5,029 bases of DNA, taken from contig JAUSQB010000470.1 in NCBI GenBank assembly GCA_030652715.1, positions 1 to 5,029 on the forward strand. Reading direction: 5' to 3'. The notes under the pieces were generated by a model, which saw only the letters and a program-made list of their open reading frames with translations, did not search any database and was not told the origin of the DNA. This document shows, piece by piece, positions 1 to 5,029 of the stretch. Every line of letters begins with the position of its first letter. Positions within the stretch are counted from its first letter, which is position 1. This DNA is from Rugosibacter sp. (GTDB lineage: Bacteria; Pseudomonadota; Gammaproteobacteria; Burkholderiales; Rhodocyclaceae). The position numbers and the translations under genes are program-made.

Positions 1-849
1 TACGACTCGATGATTGCCAAGCTGATCGTGCACGGGGGAACGCGTGATATAGCGATTGCCCGCATGCGTGACGCCCTGAACCGTTTCGTGATTCGTGGCG
101 TCTCGTCCAACATCGCTTTCCAGGCCGCGCTGATGCAGCACCCGCGCTTTGTTTCAGGCCACTTCAACACGGGGCTGATTGCCGAAGAATATCCAAACGG
201 GTTTGACGCAGCCGATGTGCCGCATGACGACCCCGCCATGCTGGTGGCTGTTGCCGCCGCCATGAACCGCCAATTCCTCAAGCGTAACGCGACGATTGTC
301 GGCCAAATGCGCGGGCACGAGTTTCAGCCCGGCAGCGACTTCGTGGTACTGATCGGCAAGGAAAAATATGAAGTCAAAGTAACCGCCCCCTCTCCGCGCG
401 AAGAAGGCTGGGACGTTGAATTCGCTGGCCAGCAGTATGCCGTGCGCTCGCACTGGCAATTTGGCAAGCCGCTCTATCTCGGCACCATCAATGGCGAGCC
501 GATGTGCATGCAGGTTGAGCGTCGCGGCTTGGTGTATCGCCTGTTTCATGCAGGCGTGCAGGCTGACGTGCAAGTGATGTCGGCGCGCACGGCCGAATTG
601 CACGCGCTGATGCCAGTGAAGATGGCGCCTGATACATCCAGGTTTTTACTGTCGCCCATGCCGGGCCTGCTCACGCAGATTGCGGTGACAGAGGGGCAAG
701 AAGTCAAGGCAGGTGAAATTCTGGCCAAGATCGAAGCCATGAAAATGGAAAATGTGCTCAAGGCCGAACGCGATTGCGTGGTGGAAAAACTGCTGGCAAC
801 GCCGGGTGAAAGCCTGGCAGTTGATCAGCCCATCATCGCCTTCAAGTAA
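1..849 (+). CDS. pccA: Propionyl/acetyl-CoA carboxylase, biotin-containing alpha subunit (C-terminal part)
   Basis: The 5' end is cut by the window; 282 residues are visible before the TAA at 847-849, and the frame is open from base 1. The alpha subunit of this cytosolic enzyme carboxylates its own biotin using ATP and bicarbonate; a partner beta subunit then transfers CO2 to propionyl-CoA or acetyl-CoA. The fragment opens with YDSMIAKLIVHG, typical of the biotin carboxylase C-terminal lobe (about residues 1-75). A linker and a BT-like beta domain follow (about 85-205), then a biotinyl domain (about 215-282). The biotin-attachment motif is EAMKMEN, with the target lysine at fragment residue 248 (bases 742-744), 34 residues from the C-terminus as is usual for this family. 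Choice of propionyl- over acetyl- or methylcrotonyl-CoA rests on the overall PccA-like character. The beta subunit is not in the window, so the substrate is inferred. Confidence 0.9.
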   Translation, partial: YDSMIAKLIVHGGTRDIAIARMRDALNRFVIRGVSSNIAFQAALMQHPRFVSGHFNTGLIAEEYPNGFDAADVPHDDPAMLVAVAAAMNRQFLKRNATIVGQMRGHEFQPGSDFVVLIGKEKYEVKVTAPSPREEGWDVEFAGQQYAVRSHWQFGKPLYLGTINGEPMCMQVERRGLVYRLFHAGVQADVQVMSARTAELHALMPVKMAPDTSRFLLSPMPGLLTQIAVTEGQEVKAGEILAKIEAMKMENVLKAERDCVVEKLLATPGESLAVDQPIIAFK

Positions 850-874
850 AAAGCTCCCAAAGGTGGCCTGAAGG

Positions 875-898
875 TAGTGCGAAACAAGTATCGCACTA
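875..898. repeat. Inverted repeat: 8-bp stem, 8-base loop
   Basis: TAGTGCGA at 875-882 is the exact reverse complement of TCGCACTA at 891-898, with an 8-base loop. It starts 26 bases after the pccA stop codon. Its right arm shares the three bases 896-898 with the next, larger hairpin, so the two stems compete at their junction or stack end to end. No T-tract follows, so it is not a standard intrinsic terminator. Its role is unknown; it could stabilise the 3' end of the pccA transcript. Confidence 0.6.
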
Positions 899-937
899 GC
901 GGGACGGCGGATTGTGGTTCCGCCGTCCCGCTAGCGC
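893..937. repeat. Strong GC-rich inverted repeat downstream of pccA (16-bp perfect stem)
   Basis: CTAGCGGGACGGCGGA at 896-911 is perfectly complementary to 919-934 around a 7-base loop (TTGTGGT, 912-918). After an A-C mismatch, two more pairs (893-894 with 936-937) extend the stem. This is the strongest secondary structure seen in the window. It lies 46 bases past the pccA stop and would form a very stable RNA hairpin or a DNA cruciform. Neither strand has a run of T after it, so an intrinsic terminator is unlikely. An mRNA 3'-end stabiliser, a transcription attenuator or a dispersed REP-like element would all fit. Confidence 0.75.
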
Positions 938-943
938 CGACTT
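930..943 (+). repeat. Left copy of a 14-base near-identical direct repeat flanking eptA
   Basis: GCTAGCGCCGACTT here and GCCAGCGCCGACTT at 2737-2750 match at 13 of 14 positions, in the same orientation. The last 11 bases (933-943 and 2740-2750) are identical. The copies lie upstream and downstream of eptA, about 1.8 kb apart. The repeat is short enough to be coincidence, because an exact 11-mer match is expected a few times in 5 kb. Its placement around one gene is why it is recorded. Confidence 0.4.
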
Positions 944-948
944 ATGAT
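943..948 (+). promoter_or_regulatory. Candidate -10 element ahead of eptA (TATGAT)
   Basis: TATGAT matches the sigma-70 -10 consensus at 5 of 6 positions. No convincing -35 is seen at the right distance, where the sequence falls in the right arm of the large hairpin. A second weak option lies closer to the gene: TTGACG at 995-1000 with TAGAAA at 1021-1026, but its 20-base spacing is too long for a good promoter. Use of the first site would give a leader of roughly 115 bases that includes the stem-loop at 953-988. Confidence 0.22.
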
Positions 949-952
949 ATTG

Positions 953-988
953 CGATCCCTTTAACGAAGCCCGGTAAACCGGGGATCG
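953..988 (+). other. Stem-loop in the putative eptA leader
   Basis: CGATCCC at 953-959 is the exact reverse complement of GGGATCG at 982-988. Inside, CCCGG at 970-974 can pair with CCGGG at 979-983 around a TAAA loop. The two stems share bases 982-983, so they either compete or form one branched structure with a slightly shortened inner or outer helix. It lies between the pccA hairpins and the eptA start, so it could affect eptA expression. It does not match a riboswitch class I recognise. Confidence 0.4.
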
Positions 989-1071
989 GTCAATTTGACG
1001 CCACGCGCAAAGCGATGTGGTAGAAACCGCCCTTATCAACAAACGTGCAAACTTGGCACGGAAACCCCGCC

Positions 1072-2694
1072 ATGCTCAAGACCGGTCTATCCACAAATAC
1101 CTTGCTGCTTCTGACCGCAGCATTCCTGCTCGCTTTCGGCAATGTGGCGTTCATCTCGAACGTACTGAAGGCCTACCCGATCACGGGTGACAACGCCCCT
1201 GCGCTGATTTCGCTGATTGTCGTTTTTGGCGGCGTCATTGTCCTGCTGTTTGCCATGCTGTGCTTTAAGCAAACAACCAAACCCGTGTTGATCACCTTTC
1301 TGCTGTTGTCCTCGCTCGCCGCCTACTTCATGGATACCTACGGGACCGTCATCAGCGAGGACATGTTACGCAATGTGGCGCACACCAACATGGCTGAAAC
1401 ACTCGAATTATTTACGTTAAAGCTGCTGGCCTACTTCATGTTTCTCGGTGTTGTGCCTGCGCTGGCAATTGGCAAAGTACCCTTGCAGTGGCATGGCCTG
1501 CGCGCCGAACTGATTTCCCGCCTGAAATTATTCAGCATCATGCTGGTTCTGCTAATTGGCAGCGTGCTGGCTTTCGGGAATTTCTACGCGTCTTTTTCCA
1601 GGGAGCACAAGGTGCTGCGTAGCTACGCAAATCCTGGCTACTACGTCTACTCGGTCATCAGGTATGCAAACCATCTCTTCGCAGCCAAGGCGAATGGCCC
1701 CATCACTGCTGTTGCCACCGATGCCAAGATACCTGCTTGGGACATTGACCGTGAATTAATCATTCTGGTGGTCGGTGAAACCGCACGCGCTGACCGCTTT
1801 TCGCTCAATGGCTATCAACGCGACACGAACCCCCGGTTACAGCAAAAAAATGTCATCAGTTTCACGAATTTCTGGGCCTGCGGCACTTCAACTGCTGTTT
1901 CCATACCCTGCATGTTTTTGCTTGACGGTGAATCAGGCACAAGTGCTGCGAACATCGACAAACAAGAAAATCTGCTGGATGTTTTGCAATACAGTGGAGT
2001 CAATGTGTTGTGGCTGGACAATAACTCGGACTCAAAACATGTGGCCGCACGAGTACCGTTTCAAGACTTTAAATCACCTAGGAACAACCCCATCTGCGAT
2101 ATGGAATGTCGCGACGAAGGCATGCTCTCGGCCATTCAGCCATTTATTGACGCCCACCCCAAGGGGGACATTTTGATTGTGATGCACCAGATGGGCAATC
2201 ATGGTCCGGCATATTACAAGCGCTATCCGCCAGCCTTTGAAAAATTCACGCCCACATGCAAAAGCAGCGACTTGAGCCTGTGTACGCAGGAGGAAATTGG
2301 CAATGCTTACGACAACGCTATTTTGTACACCGATGATTTTTTAGCCAAAACCATCAACATGCTCGAAAAGAACGACCATCAGTTCGAGACCGCGCTGCTC
2401 TACGTCAGCGATCACGGCGAATCGCTTGGCGAGAAGGGGCTCTATCTGCACGGACTGCCAAAAATGATAGCACCTGAGGCACAACTGCATATCCCTGCGG
2501 TAATGTGGTTTGGGTCAAGCTTTCACGGTGCCAATGTATCGGCTCTGCGCATGAAACGGGCTATGCAGTTCACACATGCCAATCTCTTTCACACCATACT
2601 CGGACTTCTTGAAATCGAAACAGCGACATATCGCCACGACATGGATATGCTGGAAGGCACAAGAGCGTATGAAAAACCGGTGTCAGGTCAATAA
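1072..2694 (+). CDS. eptA: Phosphoethanolamine--lipid A transferase, EptA/PmrC/MCR family
   Basis: This inner-membrane enzyme moves phosphoethanolamine from phosphatidylethanolamine to lipid A phosphates on the periplasmic face, lowering negative charge and usually susceptibility to polymyxins. From ATG 1072 it is 540 residues, with five hydrophobic segments (about 9-29, 42-64, 70-88, 113-134, 150-171) and then a soluble sulfatase-fold domain. Family motifs are complete: VVGETARAD (Glu236, metal), CGTSTAVSIPCMF (nucleophile Thr274), DNNSDSK (Asn318, Lys322), HQMGNHGPAY (His372, His377) and SDHGESLGEKGLYLHG (Asp447, His448, His460). Six periplasmic cysteines (270/280, 342/346, 396/404) match the three disulfides known in MCR-1, although the middle pair encloses a shorter loop. 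A GTG at 1045 would add nine residues but lacks a ribosome site; ATG 1072 has GGAA at 1060 and begins just before the first helix. Its catalytic half looks more AT-rich (42-50% GC in sampled lines) than the neighbours. TAA ends it at 2694. Confidence 0.93.
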   Translation: MLKTGLSTNTLLLLTAAFLLAFGNVAFISNVLKAYPITGDNAPALISLIVVFGGVIVLLFAMLCFKQTTKPVLITFLLLSSLAAYFMDTYGTVISEDMLRNVAHTNMAETLELFTLKLLAYFMFLGVVPALAIGKVPLQWHGLRAELISRLKLFSIMLVLLIGSVLAFGNFYASFSREHKVLRSYANPGYYVYSVIRYANHLFAAKANGPITAVATDAKIPAWDIDRELIILVVGETARADRFSLNGYQRDTNPRLQQKNVISFTNFWACGTSTAVSIPCMFLLDGESGTSAANIDKQENLLDVLQYSGVNVLWLDNNSDSKHVAARVPFQDFKSPRNNPICDMECRDEGMLSAIQPFIDAHPKGDILIVMHQMGNHGPAYYKRYPPAFEKFTPTCKSSDLSLCTQEEIGNAYDNAILYTDDFLAKTINMLEKNDHQFETALLYVSDHGESLGEKGLYLHGLPKMIAPEAQLHIPAVMWFGSSFHGANVSALRMKRAMQFTHANLFHTILGLLEIETATYRHDMDMLEGTRAYEKPVSGQ

Positions 2695-2702
2695 GCCAGG
2701 CT

Positions 2703-2716
2703 AAAACGGGTTTTTT
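2703..2716 (+). terminator. Weak candidate terminator for eptA (T6 tract)
   Basis: A run of six T (2711-2716) lies 17 bases after the eptA stop and follows AAAACGGG. The run can pair with AAAAACC at 2672-2678, inside the end of eptA, but the loop is long and the stem AT-rich. A close-range hairpin would have too small a loop. This is the most terminator-like spot on the plus strand, but the hairpin is poor. Confidence 0.2.
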
Positions 2717-2736
2717 GCCATCCTTTTCGCCATTCT

Positions 2737-2750
2737 GCCAGCGCCGACTT
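2737..2750 (+). repeat. Right copy of the direct repeat flanking eptA
   Basis: GCCAGCGCCGACTT differs at one position from 930-943. This copy also forms the left part of a local dyad: CAGCGCC (2739-2745) is complementary to GGCGCTG (2769-2775), or as a shorter alternative CAGCG (2739-2743) to CGCTG (2758-2762). A T6 tract (2749-2754) follows directly. Confidence 0.4.
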
Positions 2751-2775
2751 TTTTAAACGCTGACCAAAGGCGCTG
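2739..2775. repeat. Dyad in the convergent gap between eptA and the VOC gene
   Basis: CAGCGCC at 2739-2745 and GGCGCTG at 2769-2775 form a perfect 7-bp stem with a 23-base loop. A nested alternative uses CGCTG at 2758-2762. Neither strand shows a T-run directly after the outer stem, so it is not a classical terminator, but it sits where transcripts from both directions should end. Confidence 0.35.
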
Positions 2776-2782
2776 ATATCTA

Positions 2783-2811
2783 CCGCATTACCGGTTTAAC
2801 CGGCAATGCGG
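2783..2811 (-). other. Hairpin containing the VOC gene stop codon in its loop
   Basis: CCGCATT (2783-2789) pairs with AATGCGG (2805-2811), and CCGG (2791-2794) with CCGG (2800-2803), separated by one A-C mismatch. The loop is TTTAA (2795-2799). Read on the minus strand, the TAA stop of the VOC gene lies in the loop and the last few codons form one arm. No T-tract follows on that strand. It may protect the transcript 3' end or act as part of a factor-dependent end. Confidence 0.5.
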
Positions 2812-3272
2812 GAAAAAGCGGCAATCACTTCCGGCGGTGCCTGCACTAGTTCAATCAATACCCCCTCGCCAGCAATCGGAAACGCTTCATTCGCCTTGGG
2901 GTGCAAAAAGGTAATGTCATAACCTGCCGCGCCCTTGCGGATGCCGCCAGGTGCAAAGCGCACGCCTTGCGCGGTAAGCCACTCTACGGCGCGCGGCAAA
3001 TCGTCTATCCATAGCCCGATGTGGTTGAGCGGCGGCTCATGCACGGCAGGTTTTTTTGTGGCATCAAGTGGCTGCATCAGGTCAACTTCCACCTTGAACG
3101 GACCACTACCCAGCGCGGCAATATCCTCATCGACGTTCTCGCGTTCGCTGACAAAATTTCCTGTGATCGACAGACCGAACATGTCTACCCAAAGACGCGA
3201 AAGGCGTTGTTTGGAGGGGCCACCAATGGCAATTTGTTGAATACCGAGTACTTTGAAAGGGCGGGATGTCAT
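2796..3272 (-). CDS. VOC superfamily protein (glyoxalase / methylmalonyl-CoA epimerase-like)
   Basis: This 158-residue protein has the two beta-alpha-beta-beta-beta modules of the vicinal oxygen chelate fold: module one at about residues 8-68 and module two at about 81-145. The second opens with [11 protein letters not shown] and ends with [12 protein letters not shown], as in methylmalonyl-CoA epimerases and glyoxalases. Metal ligands by position would be Gln13, Asp64, His84 and Glu141. Glu141 and His84 are standard; Gln occurs as first ligand in human glyoxalase I, whereas epimerases usually have His; Asp for Glu/Gln at the second site is less usual. An epimerase role would suit the nearby propionyl-CoA carboxylase, but lactoylglutathione lyase or another VOC reaction cannot be excluded. 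ATG 3272 overlaps the stop of the upstream kinase gene as ATGA, with GGA eight bases before it inside that gene, which suggests translational coupling. No signal peptide is seen, so it is probably cytosolic. It ends at TAA 2798-2796. Confidence 0.8.
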   Translation of the reverse strand: MTSRPFKVLGIQQIAIGGPSKQRLSRLWVDMFGLSITGNFVSERENVDEDIAALGSGPFKVEVDLMQPLDATKKPAVHEPPLNHIGLWIDDLPRAVEWLTAQGVRFAPGGIRKGAAGYDITFLHPKANEAFPIAGEGVLIELVQAPPEVIAAFSRIAG

Positions 3273-5029
3273 AAAAATGTTCCGGTGTGCATTGTTTTTT
3301 TATCGCAATAGCCCGCAATGAGGGCTAGCAACTGGTCTTCGTTATACGGCTTACCCAGGTAATGATCAATGCCAACGTCTGTCGCATGCTGACGATGTTT
3401 ATCGGCAGTACGCGAGGTGATGGCAATTAACGGAATCCCCGCAAGACGGGCATCGGCACGAACATTTCTTGCCAAATCAAAGCCATCCATGCGCGGCATT
3501 TCAATATCAATCAACATCACATCAGGCATCACTTCACTGAGCTGTTCGAGCGCATCGACACCATCTTTTGCCGTCACCACGCGATAACCCTGCCGGTTCA
3601 GTAGACGGCTCGTGATCCTGCGCACCGTCAGCGAATCATCCACCACCATGACCAATGCTTCTTCAAATTGCGGCGCATCCCCCTTGAGATCACCAACAAC
3701 AGTTGCATGTCCCGCCTCCATGGCAAGCAAAGATACAGGATTCACCAGTAACACAATTTCGCCATCCGCCAGCACTGTAGCTCCGGTCAGCCATGGTAAT
3801 CGTGTCAATTGCGGGCCGACGGGCTTGATCACTGCCTCCTGATTCCCCACCAGACCATCGACTTCAAGTGCGATTCGCTCGGCACCACTTTTGATCTGCA
3901 ATAGCCACGTACGTCGTGCTGCTGCTGGTGCGGCATGGCGCTTCCCCAGAAGGTGCGGTAGATAGTGCCAGGGATAATGCACCCCCTGCCACTCGTTGCC
4001 GCCTGCCTGGCGAATGGCAGCAATTGCATCCGGCTTGAACTCATTGACCTGCTCGACCATTGCAGAAGGAATCGCGTAATGCCGGTCGCCCATATTCACT
4101 ACAACCACCTGTGTCACCGCCAGGGTTTGCGGCAAAGTGAGCAAAAATTTCGTCCCCTGGCCGACGGTGCTGAGTACATCAATGCGGCCACCCAGCGCGA
4201 CGGTTTCACTCTTCACGACGTTCAAGCCTACACCACGGCCGGATAACGCCGTCACTTCGTCCGCTGTAGAAAATCCGGGGTGAAAAATCAGCGCGGACAA
4301 CCGTGTTTCATCGATGGCGGCATTGCCTGCCTCACCTGTCAGCAACCCCTGCGCCAGGGCAATCTGATGTATCCGAGAGAAATTCAGGCCAGCGCCATCA
4401 TCCGCAATGCTGATCACAATGTCATTGCCTTCCTGAGCCAGCGCAAGGGTAATCTGACCCATCTCGGGCTTGCCCGTCGCTATGCGCTGCGCTGCACTTT
4501 CAAGTCCGTGCGCAACACAGTTGCGCAACAAATGTTCTATCGGCGCAGCCATTTTCTCAAGCACTGAACGATCCATCTCGATCTGTCCATGGCGAATATC
4601 AAGATGCACCCGTTTGCCGGTATCTTTTGCAGCTTGCCGCACTACCCGATAGAGCCGCTCGGTCAGGCTCTCGAAAGGCATCATGCGCGCATGCATCAAA
4701 TCCTTCGACAGATCGCGATTAAGCCGCGCCTGGTCTGTCAGTGCAGCATTAGCATGATCCAGGTTCAGCAGCAGGCTGTGCTGTACCGTGGCAACGTCAT
4801 TCACGCTTTCTGCCATCATCCGCGTGACTTCCTGAAAATAGGTGAAACGATCAAATTCCAGCGGATCAAACACCTGGGCGTTATCGGAAATCAACGCCTG
4901 CCGCGACTGCATTTGCGACTCTGCCTGAATTTCAACCTCACGTAGTTGACCCCGCAACCGCGACACACTTTCGGTCAAATCCATCAGGGCCGATTTGAAC
5001 TCGCGCAACCTGCTTTCGATGCGGGTGCG
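3269..5029 (-). CDS. pilL: CheA-type hybrid histidine kinase/response regulator, PilL/ChpA-like (C-terminal part)
   Basis: The 5' end lies beyond the window; 586 residues are visible and the frame is open at base 5029. Such kinases sit at chemoreceptor arrays and, in PilL/ChpA systems, control type IV pilus twitching. Seen in order: a helical, coiled-coil-prone stretch and P3-type dimerisation helices (about 1-135), the HATPase domain (about 135-300), a CheW-like coupling domain (about 300-437) and a receiver (about 455-575). ATPase boxes are [12 protein letters not shown] (N box, Asn170 and His174, with Ala where chemotaxis CheA usually has Asp), DDGAG (210-214), FHPGF (249-253) and GRGVG (264-268). 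The receiver keeps acidic Asp464/Asp465, phospho-acceptor Asp508, Thr538 and Lys560. The N-terminal phosphotransfer domains are missing from view, so PilL/ChpA is chosen over ordinary CheA because of the fused C-terminal receiver. TGA 3271-3269 overlaps the VOC start, implying one operon. Confidence 0.88.
   Translation of the reverse strand, partial: RTRIESRLREFKSALMDLTESVSRLRGQLREVEIQAESQMQSRQALISDNAQVFDPLEFDRFTYFQEVTRMMAESVNDVATVQHSLLLNLDHANAALTDQARLNRDLSKDLMHARMMPFESLTERLYRVVRQAAKDTGKRVHLDIRHGQIEMDRSVLEKMAAPIEHLLRNCVAHGLESAAQRIATGKPEMGQITLALAQEGNDIVISIADDGAGLNFSRIHQIALAQGLLTGEAGNAAIDETRLSALIFHPGFSTADEVTALSGRGVGLNVVKSETVALGGRIDVLSTVGQGTKFLLTLPQTLAVTQVVVVNMGDRHYAIPSAMVEQVNEFKPDAIAAIRQAGGNEWQGVHYPWHYLPHLLGKRHAAPAAARRTWLLQIKSGAERIALEVDGLVGNQEAVIKPVGPQLTRLPWLTGATVLADGEIVLLVNPVSLLAMEAGHATVVGDLKGDAPQFEEALVMVVDDSLTVRRITSRLLNRQGYRVVTAKDGVDALEQLSEVMPDVMLIDIEMPRMDGFDLARNVRADARLAGIPLIAITSRTADKHRQHATDVGIDHYLGKPYNEDQLLALIAGYCDKKTMHTGTFL

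Noticed and set aside
154..603. 149-codon open frame antisense to pccA
   Set aside because: It lies wholly opposite a well-supported carboxylase reading frame, its protein resembles no family I know, and no ribosome site is apparent. It is a GC-driven shadow.
893..937. Intrinsic terminator of pccA
   Set aside because: The stem is strong, but no run of T follows on either strand, so a standard Rho-independent terminator is not supported.
959..980. Possible PmrA- or PhoP-type operator (TTTAAC and GGTTTA on the minus strand)
   Set aside because: The half-sites do not recur with the spacing of the known PmrA or PhoP boxes, so the resemblance looks incidental.
1045..1071. GTG start adding nine residues to EptA
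   Set aside because: There is no purine-rich ribosome site before GTG 1045, while ATG 1072 has GGAA at a good distance and begins just before the first membrane helix. It remains a minor alternative.
1844..1850. A7 run in eptA as a phase-variation tract
   Set aside because: A tract of seven A is short for slipped-strand switching, the downstream frame is intact, and similar runs of seven occur in the VOC gene (3051-3057) and the kinase gene (3295-3301).
2935..3311. Plus-strand open frames of 96-101 codons across the VOC gene
   Set aside because: They are antisense to a VOC protein with recognisable fold motifs, and their translations show no domain features.
3965..4945. Several plus-strand open frames of 60-118 codons opposite the kinase gene
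   Set aside because: The minus-strand frame carries all the CheA and receiver motifs; the opposite frames are compositional shadows.

Overview
The window looks like a chromosomal segment of a betaproteobacterium, probably Burkholderiales and perhaps Oxalobacteraceae-like. This is inferred from three things: a PccA-type acyl-CoA carboxylase alpha subunit, a PilL/ChpA-type hybrid chemotaxis kinase, and moderately high GC (sampled 60-base lines read about 58-63% in the flanking genes). No rRNA or species-specific marker is present, so the placement is tentative.

Layout from left to right. Bases 1-849 (+) hold the C-terminal half of a biotin-dependent propionyl/acetyl-CoA carboxylase alpha subunit, ending in a biotinyl domain. 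Bases 850-1071 are non-coding and rich in secondary structure: an 8-bp hairpin, a perfect 16-bp hairpin and a third stem-loop lie ahead of the next gene. Bases 1072-2694 (+) encode a complete five-helix inner-membrane phosphoethanolamine transferase of the EptA/PmrC/MCR family with its catalytic and metal-binding residues intact. Bases 2695-2795 are a short convergent gap with T-tracts and dyads. Bases 2796-3272 (-) encode a 158-residue VOC (glyoxalase/methylmalonyl-CoA epimerase superfamily) protein. Bases 3269-5029 (-) hold the C-terminal 586 residues of a CheA-type hybrid kinase (dimerisation, ATPase, CheW-like and receiver domains), most like PilL/ChpA of the type IV pilus chemosensory system. 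Its N-terminal phosphotransfer domains lie outside the window.

The two minus-strand genes overlap by 4 bases (ATGA) and should be co-transcribed and translationally coupled. The two plus-strand genes point toward them. The carboxylase and the VOC protein may be linked metabolically, since propionyl-CoA carboxylase makes the substrate of methylmalonyl-CoA epimerase, but the VOC specificity cannot be read from sequence. The eptA gene, which modifies lipid A and can reduce susceptibility to cationic peptides, sits between them. It is more AT-rich in its catalytic half and is flanked by a 14-base near-identical direct repeat, which may mark a cassette insertion.

I did not find an obviously new multi-gene system. 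The points most worth checking are the structured leader between pccA and eptA, the repeat flanking eptA, and an A7 run near the kinase stop codon where a one-base slip would fuse the kinase in frame to the VOC protein.
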